DNA from: Gordonia hongkongensis
GTDB lineage: Bacteria; Actinomycetota; Actinomycetes; Mycobacteriales; Mycobacteriaceae
DNA length: 64,000 nt
Reading direction: 5' to 3'
Assembly: GCF_023078355.1 (NCBI RefSeq)
Contig: NZ_CP095552.1
Span: forward strand, 3,906,001 to 3,970,000
Position numbers and translations under genes: made by a program. The notes beneath the pieces are model-generated. The model did no database searches. It saw nothing but the letters and a program-made list of their open reading frames with translations, and was not told the DNA's origin. Positions 28,324 through 37,880 of this stretch are shown here, in pieces; the first letter of the stretch is position 1, and every line of letters begins with the position of its first letter.

Positions 28324-28348
28324 ATTTCGCGGAACCATTTTCCGAAAT
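28324..28348. terminator. hairpin downstream of the sugar dehydrogenase gene
   Basis: Arms ATTTCGCGGAA (28324-28334) and TTCCGAAAT (28340-28348) pair with one bulged base and a 5-base loop. A shorter TTCGA-TTC-TCGAA palindrome is just upstream (about 28311-28323). The position, 84 bp after the stop, suits a terminator, but an operator for the following cupin gene is equally possible. Confidence 0.4.
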
Positions 28349-28513
28349 CGTCTCATCGCCGGACTCTCATGGGTGCGAGCCCGTCATCACCGGGTGTTTT
28401 CGCAACGATTGTGTGGCCTATTCCAGGCGGCAGGATCACCGCGTCGGTCGACAGCGTAACAACGAACTGGCCTCGATCCGCCGAACATCACCTCGTCGCC
28501 GCGCCGCGATGTC

Positions 28514-28867
28514 ATGGTGGAACACGTGGATTCGACTCATCTTCCCGAGCTCGTCGACGAGCTCCTGTCCTCGGCCCGCGAAGCGTCGAGCCGACGGGCC
28601 TCTCATACGTTGCACGGCAACTCTTCTCGACATCTTCGACAAACGGTGATCGCACTGGTCGCGGGCGCGGCACTGTCGGATCACGACAGTCCCACCGAGG
28701 CCACGCTGCAGGTCCTGCGCGGGCGTGTCGTCCTGACCTCGGCGGACGGCGATCCGGCCGGCCGGTGGGAGGGCGCCACCGGCGACCTGGTGACCATTCC
28801 GTCGACGCGTCACGGCCTGACCGCACAAGAGGACTCGGCGATCCTGTTGACGGTTGCCACGCGTTGA
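28514..28867 (+). CDS. small cupin domain protein
   Basis: 117 residues, ATG start. The C-terminal 65 residues show a cupin barrel (EATLQVLRGRVVLTS, GDLVTIPSTRHGL). The usual first-motif histidines are partly replaced (SDHDSPTEATLQV), so metal binding is uncertain. It ends 112 bp upstream of narG, on the same strand. It may sense or respond to conditions relevant to nitrate respiration; this is inference from position only. Confidence 0.75.
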   Translation: MVEHVDSTHLPELVDELLSSAREASSRRASHTLHGNSSRHLRQTVIALVAGAALSDHDSPTEATLQVLRGRVVLTSADGDPAGRWEGATGDLVTIPSTRHGLTAQEDSAILLTVATR

Positions 28868-28880
28868 CCTAAGCGACCAG

Positions 28881-28965
28881 ATTGTTTCCCGAATGACCGA
28901 CGGGTGTATTTCCCACAAACGTTTTCGGCATATCTGATCGACTTTGCGATTCGGGAAGAAACAAT
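28881..28965. promoter_or_regulatory. inverted repeat in the narG upstream region
   Basis: ATTGTTTCCCGAAT (28881-28894) is repeated in inverse orientation as ATTCGGGAAGAAACAAT (28949-28965), with one 3-base insertion and a 54-bp spacer. The stretch between the cupin stop and narG is AT-rich for this genome. It could be a pair of operator half-sites or a long stem in the narG leader. No recognised regulator motif was matched. Confidence 0.5.
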
Positions 28966-28979
28966 TGCCGACCCTCCGT

Positions 28980-31900
28980 ATGGTGTCGCTCATGGCCCGG
29001 TCAGAAGATGTACAGGGTTCTGCAGCCACCGCACTGTTGGACATCGGCAGGTTCTTCACCCGATGGGACGAGACCGACGATCGTCGTGTCGTCTTCCGGG
29101 ACGGCGGTCGGGCGGGTGACGTCTTCTACCGGGATCGATGGAGCCACGACAAGATCGTGCGCTCGACACACGGCGTGAACTGCACGGGCTCCTGCTCGTG
29201 GAAGGTCTACGTCAAAGACGGGATCATCACCTGGGAGACCCAGGAGACCGACTACCCCTCGGTGGGCCCGGACCGGCCCGAGTACGAACCCCGCGGGTGC
29301 CCGCGGGGCGCGGCCTTCTCCTGGTACACCTACTCCCCCACCCGGGTCCGACACCCGTACGCCCGGGGTGTGCTGGTGGAGATGTTCCGCGAGGCGAAGC
29401 GCCGGCTCGGCGATCCCGTGCTGGCGTGGGCCGACGTCGTCGGAGACCCGCTGCGCCGACGCTCCTACCAGCGCGCACGGGGCAAGGGCGGGCTCGTTCG
29501 CGTCTCCTGGGACGAGGCCGTCGAGATGGCCGCGGCAGCGCACGTCCACACGATCAAGGCCCACGGTCCGGACCGGTGCGCGGGTTTCTCCCCGATCCCG
29601 GCCATGTCGATGGTCAGCCACTGCGTCGGCACCCGGTTCATCCAGCTGATCGGCGGGGTGATGACCTCGTTCTACGACTGGTACGCCGATCTGCCGGTGG
29701 CCAGTCCCCAGGTGTTCGGCGACCAGACCGACGTCCCGGAGTCCGGGGACTGGTGGGACGCGACGTACCTGATGATGTGGGGTTCCAACGTCCCGGTGAC
29801 GCGGACCCCGGACGCGCACTGGATGGCCGAGGTGCGCTACCGCGGCACCAAGGTGGTCTCGGTCAGCCCCGACTACGCCGACAACACCAAGTTCGCCGAC
29901 GAATGGCTGCCCGCGCAGGCCGGCACCGACGGGGCGCTCGCGATGGCGATGGGACACGTCATCCTCACCGAGTTCTTCGTCCGGCGCTCGACCGGGTTCT
30001 TCGACGACTACGTGCGCCGCTACACCGACCTGCCGTTCCTGATCCACTTGGACGAAAAACCGGGCGGGCCGGACGGTGACTCGACCGGCACCGACGTCCC
30101 CGGAAAATTCGTCCCTGGGAAGTTCGTGACCGCCGACGAGTTGCCCGGCGCGGAACATGTTGCCTCCGAGGACGTCTGGAAGACGGTGTGCTGGGACGAG
30201 GCACGCGATGAGCCGGTGGTGCCCAACGGCTCGATGGGGTTCCGGTACGCCGACTCCGGTGCGGGGCGATGGAATCTCGATCTCGGTGGCGCGCAACCCG
30301 CGCTGACACTCATGAGCGATGCGGCCGAATTCGTCGAAGTCGCGTTCCCGGTCTTCGACGCCCCCGACGGCAGCGGCGCCGTGGTCCGCCGAGGTGTCCC
30401 CGCGCGGCGGATCGGGGGACGGCTCGTCACGACCGTCTTCGATCTGATACTCGCGCAGTACGGCGTCACCCGGGACGGGCTCCCCGGCGAGTGGCCCACC
30501 GGCTACGACGACGCATCGGCGCCGTACACACCGGCGTGGCAGGCCGAGATCACCGGCGTGCCGGCCGCGGCGGCGATTCGCGTCGCGCGCGAATTCGCCG
30601 CCAACGCCGAGGAATCCGGCGGCCGCTCGATGATCATCATGGGCGCCGGGATCTGCCAGTGGTTCCACGGCGACGCGACCTATCGGGCGATCCTGTCCCT
30701 GCTCATCCTCACCGGATGCATGGGCCGCAACGGCGGCGGTTGGGCGCACTACGTCGGGCAGGAGAAGTGTCGTCCGATCACGGGCTGGATCTCGCTGGCG
30801 AACGCGCTGGACTGGACGCGCCCGCCGCGGACCATGACCGGGACCTCGTACTGGTACATGCACACCGGGCAATGGCGCAACGACGGGTACTCGACATCCT
30901 CACTCGCCTCCCCGCTGTCGCGCGGCACGATGGACCACGAGCACACCGCCGACGCCATCGCCCAGTCGGCGCGGCTCGGCTGGATGCCCTTCTATCCCCA
31001 GTTCTCCACCAACCCTCTCGACGTCGCCGACGAGGCGACCGCCGCCGTGGATCGCGGTGACGCCGCCGATCCGGCGTCCTACGTCGCAGAGCGTCTGCAG
31101 AACGGCCAACTGACATCCGCCATCACCGACGTCGACGCACCCGAGAACTGGCCCCGGACCCTCGTGCTGTGGCGGTCCAACCTGCTCGGTTCCTCGGCGA
31201 AGGGCAACGAGTACTTCCTCCGGACCCTGCTCGGCACCCACCACAACGTGCTCGGCGCCGAGAAACCCGAGACCCCGAGGCCTGCCGAGATCCGTTGGCA
31301 CGACGACATTCCGGAGGGGAAGCTCGACCTGCTGCTGTCGGCGGATTTCCGGATGACATCGACCACGCTGCTGTCGGACATCGTCCTGCCTGCTGCGACC
31401 TGGTACGAGAAGCACGACCTGTCCTCGACGGACATGCACCCGTTCGTCCACGCGTTCACACCGGCGATCGACCCGCCGTGGGAGGCGAAGTCCGACTTCG
31501 ACCTGTTCCACCGGCTCGCACGCAAGCTGTCGGACCTGGCACGCACCCACCTCGGTACACGGCGCGATCTCGTCAGCGTCCCTCTGCAGCACGACACCCC
31601 CGGCGAGGTTGCACAACCGCACGGCCGGATTCTGGACTGGCGACACGACGGCGTTGTCGGACAGCCAGGCCGGAACATGCCCAACTTCACCGTGGTGGAA
31701 CGGGATTACACCGCGATCGCGGACAAGCTGGCGTCCATCGGACCGCTCGCGGACACCCTCGGCTTCACCGTCAAGAACGTGACCTACCCGCTCGAGGAAC
31801 AAACACGCACACTCGCCGAATCCAACGGCGTGATGCTCGGCGGCGCCGGCGACGGACGACCGGCCATCGACACCGACGAGAAACTCGCCGAGGCGATCCT

Positions 31901-32735
31901 GACGTTGTCGGGCACCACGAACGGCGAACTCGCGGTGGCCGGCTTCGAACAGCTGCAGCAACGCGTCGGCTTCCGCCTCGACGACCTCGCGCGCGGTTCG
32001 GAGGAGAAGCGCATCCGCTTCGCCGACACCCAGAAGGCACCCGTGCCGGTGATCACGTCGCCGGAGTGGTCCGGGTCGGAGACCGGCGGCCGCCGGTACG
32101 CACCGTTCACGGTGAACATCGAGCGGCTCAAGCCGTTTCACACGCTCACCGGACGGATGCACTTCTATCTGGACCACGACTGGATGATCGACATGGGCGA
32201 GTCGCTCCCGATCTACCGGCCGCCGCTGGACATGCACCGCCTGTTCGGCGAACCCAAGCTCGGACCCGACGGCGCCCGGGAGATCACGGTGCGGTACCTG
32301 ACGCCACACTCGAAGTGGTCGATCCACTCCGAGTACCAGGACAACCTGTTCATGTTGTCGCTCTCCCGCGGCGGGCCGATCGCCTGGCTGAGTCCCCAGG
32401 ACGCCGCCTCGATCGACGTCGCCGACAACGACTGGATCGAATGCACCAACGCCAACGGCGTTTTCGTGTGCCGTGCAATCGTCAGCCATCGCATGCCGGC
32501 CGGGGTCTGCTACGTCCACCACGCCCAGGAACGCACGATCGACGTCCCGAAGTCGGAGGCGACGGGCCGCCGGGGCGGCATCCACAACTCGCCGACGCGG
32601 CTGCTGGTGAAACCGACCCACCTCATCGGCGGTTACGCCCAGTTGTCCTACGCCTTCAACTATCTCGGACCGACCGGCAATCAACGCGACATGGTCTCGA
32701 CCATCCGCAAACGCAGCCAGAAGGTGACGTACTGA
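28980..32735 (+). CDS. narG: respiratory nitrate reductase alpha subunit
   Basis: About 1251 residues from the ATG at 28980; ATG 28992 and TTG 28944 are alternatives, and none has a strong ribosome-binding site. The FS0 iron-sulfur motif is His64, Cys68, Cys72 (THGVNCTGSC) with a fourth Cys in EPRGCPRGA. Molybdopterin-binding segments follow: PIPAMSMVSHCVGTRF, GGVMTSFYDWYADLP, DQTDVPESGDWWDATY and YLTPHSKWSIHSEYQDN. There is no Tat signal, so the catalytic site faces the cytoplasm. It reduces nitrate to nitrite with quinol electrons from NarHI and needs bis-MGD. First gene of narGHJI-narK. Confidence 0.97.
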   Translation: MVSLMARSEDVQGSAATALLDIGRFFTRWDETDDRRVVFRDGGRAGDVFYRDRWSHDKIVRSTHGVNCTGSCSWKVYVKDGIITWETQETDYPSVGPDRPEYEPRGCPRGAAFSWYTYSPTRVRHPYARGVLVEMFREAKRRLGDPVLAWADVVGDPLRRRSYQRARGKGGLVRVSWDEAVEMAAAAHVHTIKAHGPDRCAGFSPIPAMSMVSHCVGTRFIQLIGGVMTSFYDWYADLPVASPQVFGDQTDVPESGDWWDATYLMMWGSNVPVTRTPDAHWMAEVRYRGTKVVSVSPDYADNTKFADEWLPAQAGTDGALAMAMGHVILTEFFVRRSTGFFDDYVRRYTDLPFLIHLDEKPGGPDGDSTGTDVPGKFVPGKFVTADELPGAEHVASEDVWKTVCWDEARDEPVVPNGSMGFRYADSGAGRWNLDLGGAQPALTLMSDAAEFVEVAFPVFDAPDGSGAVVRRGVPARRIGGRLVTTVFDLILAQYGVTRDGLPGEWPTGYDDASAPYTPAWQAEITGVPAAAAIRVAREFAANAEESGGRSMIIMGAGICQWFHGDATYRAILSLLILTGCMGRNGGGWAHYVGQEKCRPITGWISLANALDWTRPPRTMTGTSYWYMHTGQWRNDGYSTSSLASPLSRGTMDHEHTADAIAQSARLGWMPFYPQFSTNPLDVADEATAAVDRGDAADPASYVAERLQNGQLTSAITDVDAPENWPRTLVLWRSNLLGSSAKGNEYFLRTLLGTHHNVLGAEKPETPRPAEIRWHDDIPEGKLDLLLSADFRMTSTTLLSDIVLPAATWYEKHDLSSTDMHPFVHAFTPAIDPPWEAKSDFDLFHRLARKLSDLARTHLGTRRDLVSVPLQHDTPGEVAQPHGRILDWRHDGVVGQPGRNMPNFTVVERDYTAIADKLASIGPLADTLGFTVKNVTYPLEEQTRTLAESNGVMLGGAGDGRPAIDTDEKLAEAILTLSGTTNGELAVAGFEQLQQRVGFRLDDLARGSEEKRIRFADTQKAPVPVITSPEWSGSETGGRRYAPFTVNIERLKPFHTLTGRMHFYLDHDWMIDMGESLPIYRPPLDMHRLFGEPKLGPDGAREITVRYLTPHSKWSIHSEYQDNLFMLSLSRGGPIAWLSPQDAASIDVADNDWIECTNANGVFVCRAIVSHRMPAGVCYVHHAQERTIDVPKSEATGRRGGIHNSPTRLLVKPTHLIGGYAQLSYAFNYLGPTGNQRDMVSTIRKRSQKVTY

Positions 32736-34420
32736 TGCGGGTCATGGCCCAGGTCGGGATGGTGATGAACCTCGACAAGTGCATCGGGTGCCACACCTGC
32801 TCGGTGACCTGCAAGCAGGCGTGGACCAATCGGTCCGGCACCGAGTACGTGTGGTTCAACAACGTCGAAACCCGTCCCGGACAGGGGTATCCGCGACGGT
32901 ACGACGACCAGGAGACCTGGCAGGGCGGCTGGGTCCTCAACCGCAACGGCAGGCTGCGCCTGCGCGCCGGCGGCCGCGTGCGGAAGCTGTTGACCCTGTT
33001 CGCGAGTCCGGTCCAGCCGACCATCGAGGACTATTACGAACCCTGGACCTACGACTACCAGACCCTCATCGACGCCCCGCTCGGCGACGATTTCCCGGTC
33101 GCCCGTCCCAAGTCCCTGCTCACCGGCAAGGACACCAAGGTCACCTGGTCGGCGAACTGGGACGACAACCTCGGCGGTGCACCGGAACTCGCCGAGCGCG
33201 ACCCCATCGTCGAGAAGCTCCGGCGCGATTCCGAAGACGCGGTGAAGTTCGGCTTCGAGCAGACCTTCATGTTCTATCTGCCGCGGATCTGCGAACACTG
33301 CCTCAATCCGTCATGCATGGCATCGTGCCCCTCCGGTGCGATCTACAAACGCAGCGAGGACGGCATCGTGCTCGTCGACCAGGACCGCTGCCGCGGCTGG
33401 CGGCAGTGCATCACGGGCTGCCCGTACAAGAAGATCTATTTCAACCACAAGTCCGGCAAGGCCGAGAAGTGCACGCTGTGTTACCCGCGCATCGAGGTCG
33501 GGCAACCGACGGTGTGTTCCGAGACGTGCGTCGGCCGGCTTCGCTACCTGGGCATCTTCCTCTACGACGCCGACGCCGTGACTGCGGCCGCCTCGGTCCC
33601 CGATGATCGCGATCTGTATGAGGCGCAACTCGATCTGATGCTCGACCCCGAGGATCCGGCGGTGATCGCCGCCGCTCGACGCGACGGCATCCCGGACGAC
33701 TGGCTCGAGGCCGCGCGCCGATCGCCGGTCTACGCGCTGGCGAAGAAGTACCGTGTCGCGCTCCCGCTGCACCCGGAATACCGCACGATGCCGATGGTCT
33801 GGTACGTCCCACCGCTGTCGCCGATCGTCGACCTGCTCGCCGAGCAGGGTCACGACGCCGAGGGCGCGGGAACACTGTTCGGCGCGATCGAGGCCCTTCG
33901 GATTCCGGTGGAGTACCTGGCCGAATTGTTCACCGCCGGTGACACGGTCGTCATCGACACGGTGCTGCGCCGCCTGGCCGCCATGCGCTCGTACATGCGC
34001 GACGTGACCCTGGGCCGTGAACCCGACGCCGGAATACCGGCCGCGGTGGGGATGACCGAGGAGGCGGTGTACGAGATGTACCGCCTGATGGCGATCGCGA
34101 AATATGAAGAGCGATACGTGATCCCCACGGCTCATCTCGAACAGGCCGAGAAACTGGACGAGATGGGATGTTCGCTCGACTACGACGACGGACCCGGCAT
34201 GTTCGACTCGTCGCCGTTCGGCGAGGCCAGCGGTCGTCCCGCGCCGGTGTCGGTGGAGACGTTCCATGCGCTGCGTCAGCGTCAGACCACTGACACGGCG
34301 GCCGGCGAGCACACGATGGCGGGCCGGACCAACCTGCTCAATTGGGACGGCAACGGGGCCCCGCCGGGCCTGTTCCCCGAACGCGTACCCGGATCGACTC
34401 CCGACGAGGAAGCACGATGA
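32735..34420 (+). CDS. narH: respiratory nitrate reductase beta subunit
   Basis: 561 residues. The ATG overlaps the narG stop (TGATG). Four cysteine clusters are visible: CIGCHTCSVTCKQAW, CEHCLNPSCMASCPSG, CRGWRQCITGCPYKKIYF and CTLC. The Trp in CRGWRQC marks the [3Fe-4S] centre, as in known NarH. The subunit wires electrons from the NarI haems to NarG at the cytoplasmic face of the membrane. Its stop overlaps the narJ start by four bases. Confidence 0.97.
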   Translation: MRVMAQVGMVMNLDKCIGCHTCSVTCKQAWTNRSGTEYVWFNNVETRPGQGYPRRYDDQETWQGGWVLNRNGRLRLRAGGRVRKLLTLFASPVQPTIEDYYEPWTYDYQTLIDAPLGDDFPVARPKSLLTGKDTKVTWSANWDDNLGGAPELAERDPIVEKLRRDSEDAVKFGFEQTFMFYLPRICEHCLNPSCMASCPSGAIYKRSEDGIVLVDQDRCRGWRQCITGCPYKKIYFNHKSGKAEKCTLCYPRIEVGQPTVCSETCVGRLRYLGIFLYDADAVTAAASVPDDRDLYEAQLDLMLDPEDPAVIAAARRDGIPDDWLEAARRSPVYALAKKYRVALPLHPEYRTMPMVWYVPPLSPIVDLLAEQGHDAEGAGTLFGAIEALRIPVEYLAELFTAGDTVVIDTVLRRLAAMRSYMRDVTLGREPDAGIPAAVGMTEEAVYEMYRLMAIAKYEERYVIPTAHLEQAEKLDEMGCSLDYDDGPGMFDSSPFGEASGRPAPVSVETFHALRQRQTTDTAAGEHTMAGRTNLLNWDGNGAPPGLFPERVPGSTPDEEAR

Positions 34421-35082
34421 GGGGACCACGGTTGTTCGCACGTCGCTCGCGGGCGACCGACGAGGGCACCGTCATACGGTTGATCGCGTCCTGGTGCCTG
34501 AGCTATCCCGACGACGAGGTCCTCGGCCGCGTCGATCTGATGCGGGCCGCCCTCGCCGAGATGGATGACGCACAGACCCCACATCTGCTGCGGCAGATCA
34601 CCGACCACCTCGCCGACGGCGATCCGGCAGCGCTGCGCCGCGAGTACATCGAGCTCTTCGATCTCTCGAAACGGCACACGCTCTACCTGTCGTACTGGTC
34701 CGACGGCGACACCCGGCGTCGGGGCGCGTCGCTGGGCGAGTTCAAGCAGGCCTACCGCGACAGTGGATTTCTCGTGGACCTGCGCGGTGAATTGCCCGAC
34801 CATCTGCCGATCGTTCTCGAGTTCAGCGCGCGGGCCGATCCGGGCCGCGGCGTCGAGCTGCTCGAGAAGCACCGTGCAGCACTGGAATTGATCCGGTTCG
34901 CCCTGCTCGACGCGGAGTCGCCGTACGCCGGGGCGGTGGCGGCGGTGTGCGCCACCCTGCCCAGTCCCTCCCCACCCGACCGGGCCACGGCCATGGCGAT
35001 GTGTGCACCCGCACCGACGGAGACTGTGGGACTGGAACCCTTCGATCCCCGCCTGCTTCCGATCAACCCGACCCGCGCGTGA
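34417..35082 (+). CDS. narJ: nitrate reductase molybdenum cofactor assembly chaperone
   Basis: 221 residues from the ATG at 34417 (ATGA overlap with narH). It is an all-helical TorD/NarJ-type protein: LIASWCLSYPDDEVL, the YIELFDLSKRHTLYLSYW motif and GELPDHLPIVLEF. NarJ binds apo-NarG so that the cofactor and FS0 cluster are inserted before membrane docking. It is cytoplasmic and not part of the final enzyme. Confidence 0.95.
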   Translation: MRGPRLFARRSRATDEGTVIRLIASWCLSYPDDEVLGRVDLMRAALAEMDDAQTPHLLRQITDHLADGDPAALRREYIELFDLSKRHTLYLSYWSDGDTRRRGASLGEFKQAYRDSGFLVDLRGELPDHLPIVLEFSARADPGRGVELLEKHRAALELIRFALLDAESPYAGAVAAVCATLPSPSPPDRATAMAMCAPAPTETVGLEPFDPRLLPINPTRA

Positions 35083-35090
35083 GGTGACCC

Positions 35091-35840
35091 GTGGACATCT
35101 TCCTGTGGGGCGTGGTGCCCTACGCGACGCTCGGACTGCTCATCGGTGGAACCATCTGGCGCTATCGCTACGACAAGTTCGGGTGGACGACGCGGTCATC
35201 CGAGCTCTACGAGTCCCGCCTCCTGCGGATAGCGTCGCCGCTCTTCCACTACGGCGTGCTCGTGGTGATCATCGGCCACGCGATCGGATTGCTGATCCCG
35301 GAGTCGTGGACGGAGGCCATCGGCGTCTCGGAGACGCTGTACCACTGGGGTGCCGGGGGTTTCGGGATCCTGGCGGCAGTCGCCACCCTCGTCGGGGTCG
35401 CGATGCTGGTGTACCGCAGGCGGACCGTCGGCCCGGTGTTCATGGCCACCACGCGTAACGACAAGGCGATGTACCTGGTGCTGGTCACGGCGCTGGTGGC
35501 AGGCACCTACATCACGCTGATCGGCACGCTCGACCCGCACGCGCCCGGCGTGAACTACCGCGAGACCGTCTCGCCCTGGTTCCGTTCACTGTTCGTGTTG
35601 CAACCGGACGTCACGGCGATGGCGGCGGCGCCCTTGCGTTTCCACGTGCACATCCTGATCGGGATGCTCCTCTTCGCGATGGTCCCCTTCACCCGGCTGG
35701 TGCACATCTTCACCGCGCCGGTGCACTACCTCTTCCGTCCCTACATCGTGTACCGAAGCCGCGACCGACGTGTCGCGCCGGGTAACCAGCCCCATCGGCC
35801 GGGGTGGGCGCCCGTCGGAGTGAAGGACCGTGATCGATGA
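35091..35840 (+). CDS. narI: respiratory nitrate reductase gamma subunit (cytochrome b)
   Basis: 249 residues from a GTG start behind GAGGTGA. Five membrane helices are visible. Haem-ligand histidines are in SPLFHYGVLVVIIGHAIG (helix 2) and LRFHVHILIG with TRLVHIFTAP (helix 5). It oxidises menaquinol at the outer side of the membrane and anchors NarGH. The C-terminal 25 residues are basic and cytoplasmic. Its stop overlaps the narK start. Confidence 0.96.
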   Translation: MDIFLWGVVPYATLGLLIGGTIWRYRYDKFGWTTRSSELYESRLLRIASPLFHYGVLVVIIGHAIGLLIPESWTEAIGVSETLYHWGAGGFGILAAVATLVGVAMLVYRRRTVGPVFMATTRNDKAMYLVLVTALVAGTYITLIGTLDPHAPGVNYRETVSPWFRSLFVLQPDVTAMAAAPLRFHVHILIGMLLFAMVPFTRLVHIFTAPVHYLFRPYIVYRSRDRRVAPGNQPHRPGWAPVGVKDRDR

Positions 35841-37045
35841 GCACCGACACCACGACGCCCGCCATCAGCTCGCATGCGCAGACCACGAACCTCGCTCTCG
35901 CGACACTCGCGTTCACGATCAGCTTCTGGGCCTGGAACCTCATCGGTCCGCTCGGGGTCGTCTACACCGACCAACTCGACCTGAGCGCCACCCAGAAGTC
36001 GATCCTCGTCGCCATCCCGATCCTGGTCGGCTCGCTCGGGCGAATCCTGACCGGCGCACTGACCGACCGCTTCGGCGGCCGCCTCATGTTCACCGTTCTG
36101 CTGGTCGCCACCATTCCGTTCGTCCTGCTGGTCGCCGCCGCCGGACATTTCGACAGCTACGCGTTGCTGCTCGTCGCCGGCTTCTTCCTCGGCGTCGGCG
36201 GGACGACGTTCGCCGTGGGCATCCCCTTCGTGAACGCCTGGTACGACAAGTCCCGGCGCGGGTTCGCGACCGGCGTCTTCGGAGCCGGGATGGGCGGAAC
36301 GGCGTTGTCGGCCTTCTTCACCCCCCGGTTCGTGTCGTGGTTCGGATACATCGCGACGCACATCATCATCGCCGTCGCGCTCGCGGTGGTCGCCGTGGTC
36401 TGTTGGTTGTTCATGCGCGACTCACCCAGGTGGGCCGCGTCCCACGACTCGGTGGTCCCCAAACTGATCGGTGCGGCCAAACTGCCGATCACCTGGCAGC
36501 TCGGTTTTCTCTACGCTGCGGCGTTCGGCGGCTTCGTCGCCTTCAGCACCTACCTGCCGACCTACCTCAAAGACGTCTACGACTTCGACCTCCAGGCGGC
36601 CGGCACGCGCACCGCCGGTTTCGCGATCGCGGCCGTCATCGCCCGGCCCGTCGGCGGTGTCCTGTCCGATCGCTTCGGACCGCGCATCATCACCGTGATC
36701 TCCTGTGGCGGTGCCGCCGTGCTCGCCGTGTGGATGATCACCAAGCCGCCCCTCGAGATACCCGCCGGTCTCGACTTCGTCCTGATGGCGGTCTGCATGG
36801 GACTCGGTTCGGGGTCGGTCTTCAGCTGGGTCGCGCAGGCCGCGCCCGCCGAGCGGGTCGGTTCGGTCACCGGGATCGTGGGTGCCCTCGGCGGGCTCGG
36901 CGGCTTCTTCCCGCCCATGGTCATGGGGGCCACCTACGACGCGACCACCCACAGCTACACGATCGGGCTCGTGCTGCTGGTCGTCTTCGCCACGTGCGCG
37001 GCCCTGTTCACCGTGTTCGGCATCCGACGCACGGCGAACACCTGA
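35837..37045 (+). CDS. narK: nitrate/nitrite transporter, MFS NarK type
   Basis: 402 residues, 12 predicted membrane helices. Landmarks are FTISFWAWNLIGPLGVVY, GRILTGALTDRFGGRLMF, GVGGTTFAVGIPFVNAWY (first nitrate signature) and GLGSGSVFSWVAQ...GIVGALGGLGGFFPP (second). It brings nitrate in and/or exports nitrite. It is the last gene of the nar operon (ATGA overlap), where the usual gene order places narK either first or last. Confidence 0.95.
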   Translation: MSTDTTTPAISSHAQTTNLALATLAFTISFWAWNLIGPLGVVYTDQLDLSATQKSILVAIPILVGSLGRILTGALTDRFGGRLMFTVLLVATIPFVLLVAAAGHFDSYALLLVAGFFLGVGGTTFAVGIPFVNAWYDKSRRGFATGVFGAGMGGTALSAFFTPRFVSWFGYIATHIIIAVALAVVAVVCWLFMRDSPRWAASHDSVVPKLIGAAKLPITWQLGFLYAAAFGGFVAFSTYLPTYLKDVYDFDLQAAGTRTAGFAIAAVIARPVGGVLSDRFGPRIITVISCGGAAVLAVWMITKPPLEIPAGLDFVLMAVCMGLGSGSVFSWVAQAAPAERVGSVTGIVGALGGLGGFFPPMVMGATYDATTHSYTIGLVLLVVFATCAALFTVFGIRRTANT

Positions 37046-37130
37046 CGCCCACCTCCTCGGCTGCGGCGTCGGGAGAATTGTCGGGGCCTCGTGTTCTGAT
37101 GTTCGCACCCGTCGAACAAAGGAGCGATCC

Positions 37131-37742
37131 ATGTCAGACCACGCTGCCGCGATCCGAGGTCTGCCCCGGTGGCATCCCAATCCGCTCATCCGTTCCACCA
37201 TCGAGACCATCCGGCGCTGCGGCTGGCAGGTGACCTCGGTCGGCGAGGCGGACGCCGAGTTCGACGCACCGCCTGCAGATGCTCGAACCGAGTGCGGGTT
37301 CTCCTACACCTCCGGACTCTCGCTGCACTCGATCCCGGAGCTCTCGATCTACGGCGTCGATCCCCTGACCGCGACACACGTGCTGAACGAACTGGGCGCC
37401 CTGCTCCACCAGGAGGACTGGCGTGATCTCGTCGCCGCGCAGTCCGACATCCCGTTGCAGACGGTCGCCGTGACCGTCCGACTCATCGAGCAACTCGACC
37501 ACGACGAGCTGCTCCTGGCGAACCTGTTGTTCCCCGACCACCCGAAACTGCAGGTGGTCTGGCCCGACGACCACGGCCACCTCCCATGGGAAGACGGCTA
37601 CACCCTGCTCCCGATGCACCAGCCGGTGAAGGGGATGCCGCAACTCCTGGATCCCCCGCGCCCGCAACCACGCCTTCTCACAACCGAATCCGGGCCCGAC
37701 CGAACCCGCCCGCGACGGGCACGTCGCATCTCGGGTCACTGA
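37131..37742 (+). CDS. DUF4262 domain protein (copy 1)
   Basis: 203 residues, ATG at 37131 after AAAGGAGCGATCC. It shows the DUF4262 pattern: GLPRWHPNPLIRSTIETIRR, CGFSYTSGLSLHSIPELSIYG, VWPDDHGHLPWEDGYTLLP. The C-terminus is a basic, Pro-rich tail. A clear paralogue is at 60400-60993, with a similar leader. Function unknown. It lies 85 bp after narK and could be an independent unit. Confidence 0.85.
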   Translation: MSDHAAAIRGLPRWHPNPLIRSTIETIRRCGWQVTSVGEADAEFDAPPADARTECGFSYTSGLSLHSIPELSIYGVDPLTATHVLNELGALLHQEDWRDLVAAQSDIPLQTVAVTVRLIEQLDHDELLLANLLFPDHPKLQVVWPDDHGHLPWEDGYTLLPMHQPVKGMPQLLDPPRPQPRLLTTESGPDRTRPRRARRISGH

Positions 37743-37880
37743 CCTGCGGCCGGCGGCCTCCCGGCGTGTCCGGGGCGACATGTGTCCGTGTTGCCCCGGA
37801 CAAACGGAGCCCGGAGATGCCACCATGGTTGGTCTGGGGGCTCGAACAGACCACGGGGGCACGTGGAAAGGCAGGTCGGC

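Noticed and set aside
29001..32684. Two very long minus-strand open frames opposite narG
   Set aside because: They are complementary to an unmistakable narG and have the biased composition of antisense frames in high-GC DNA. They have no motif and no start context.
31169..32734. Plus-strand frame running into narH, suggesting a larger NarH of 1083 residues
   Set aside because: The upstream 520 codons overlap narG in another frame and are Arg-rich nonsense. NarH begins at the ATG at 32735 with the expected iron-sulfur motif a few residues later.
27140..37045. Recent horizontal transfer of the nar region
   Set aside because: GC content and codon use by eye match the neighbours. The operon order is the standard actinobacterial one, and no mobile element or tRNA borders it.
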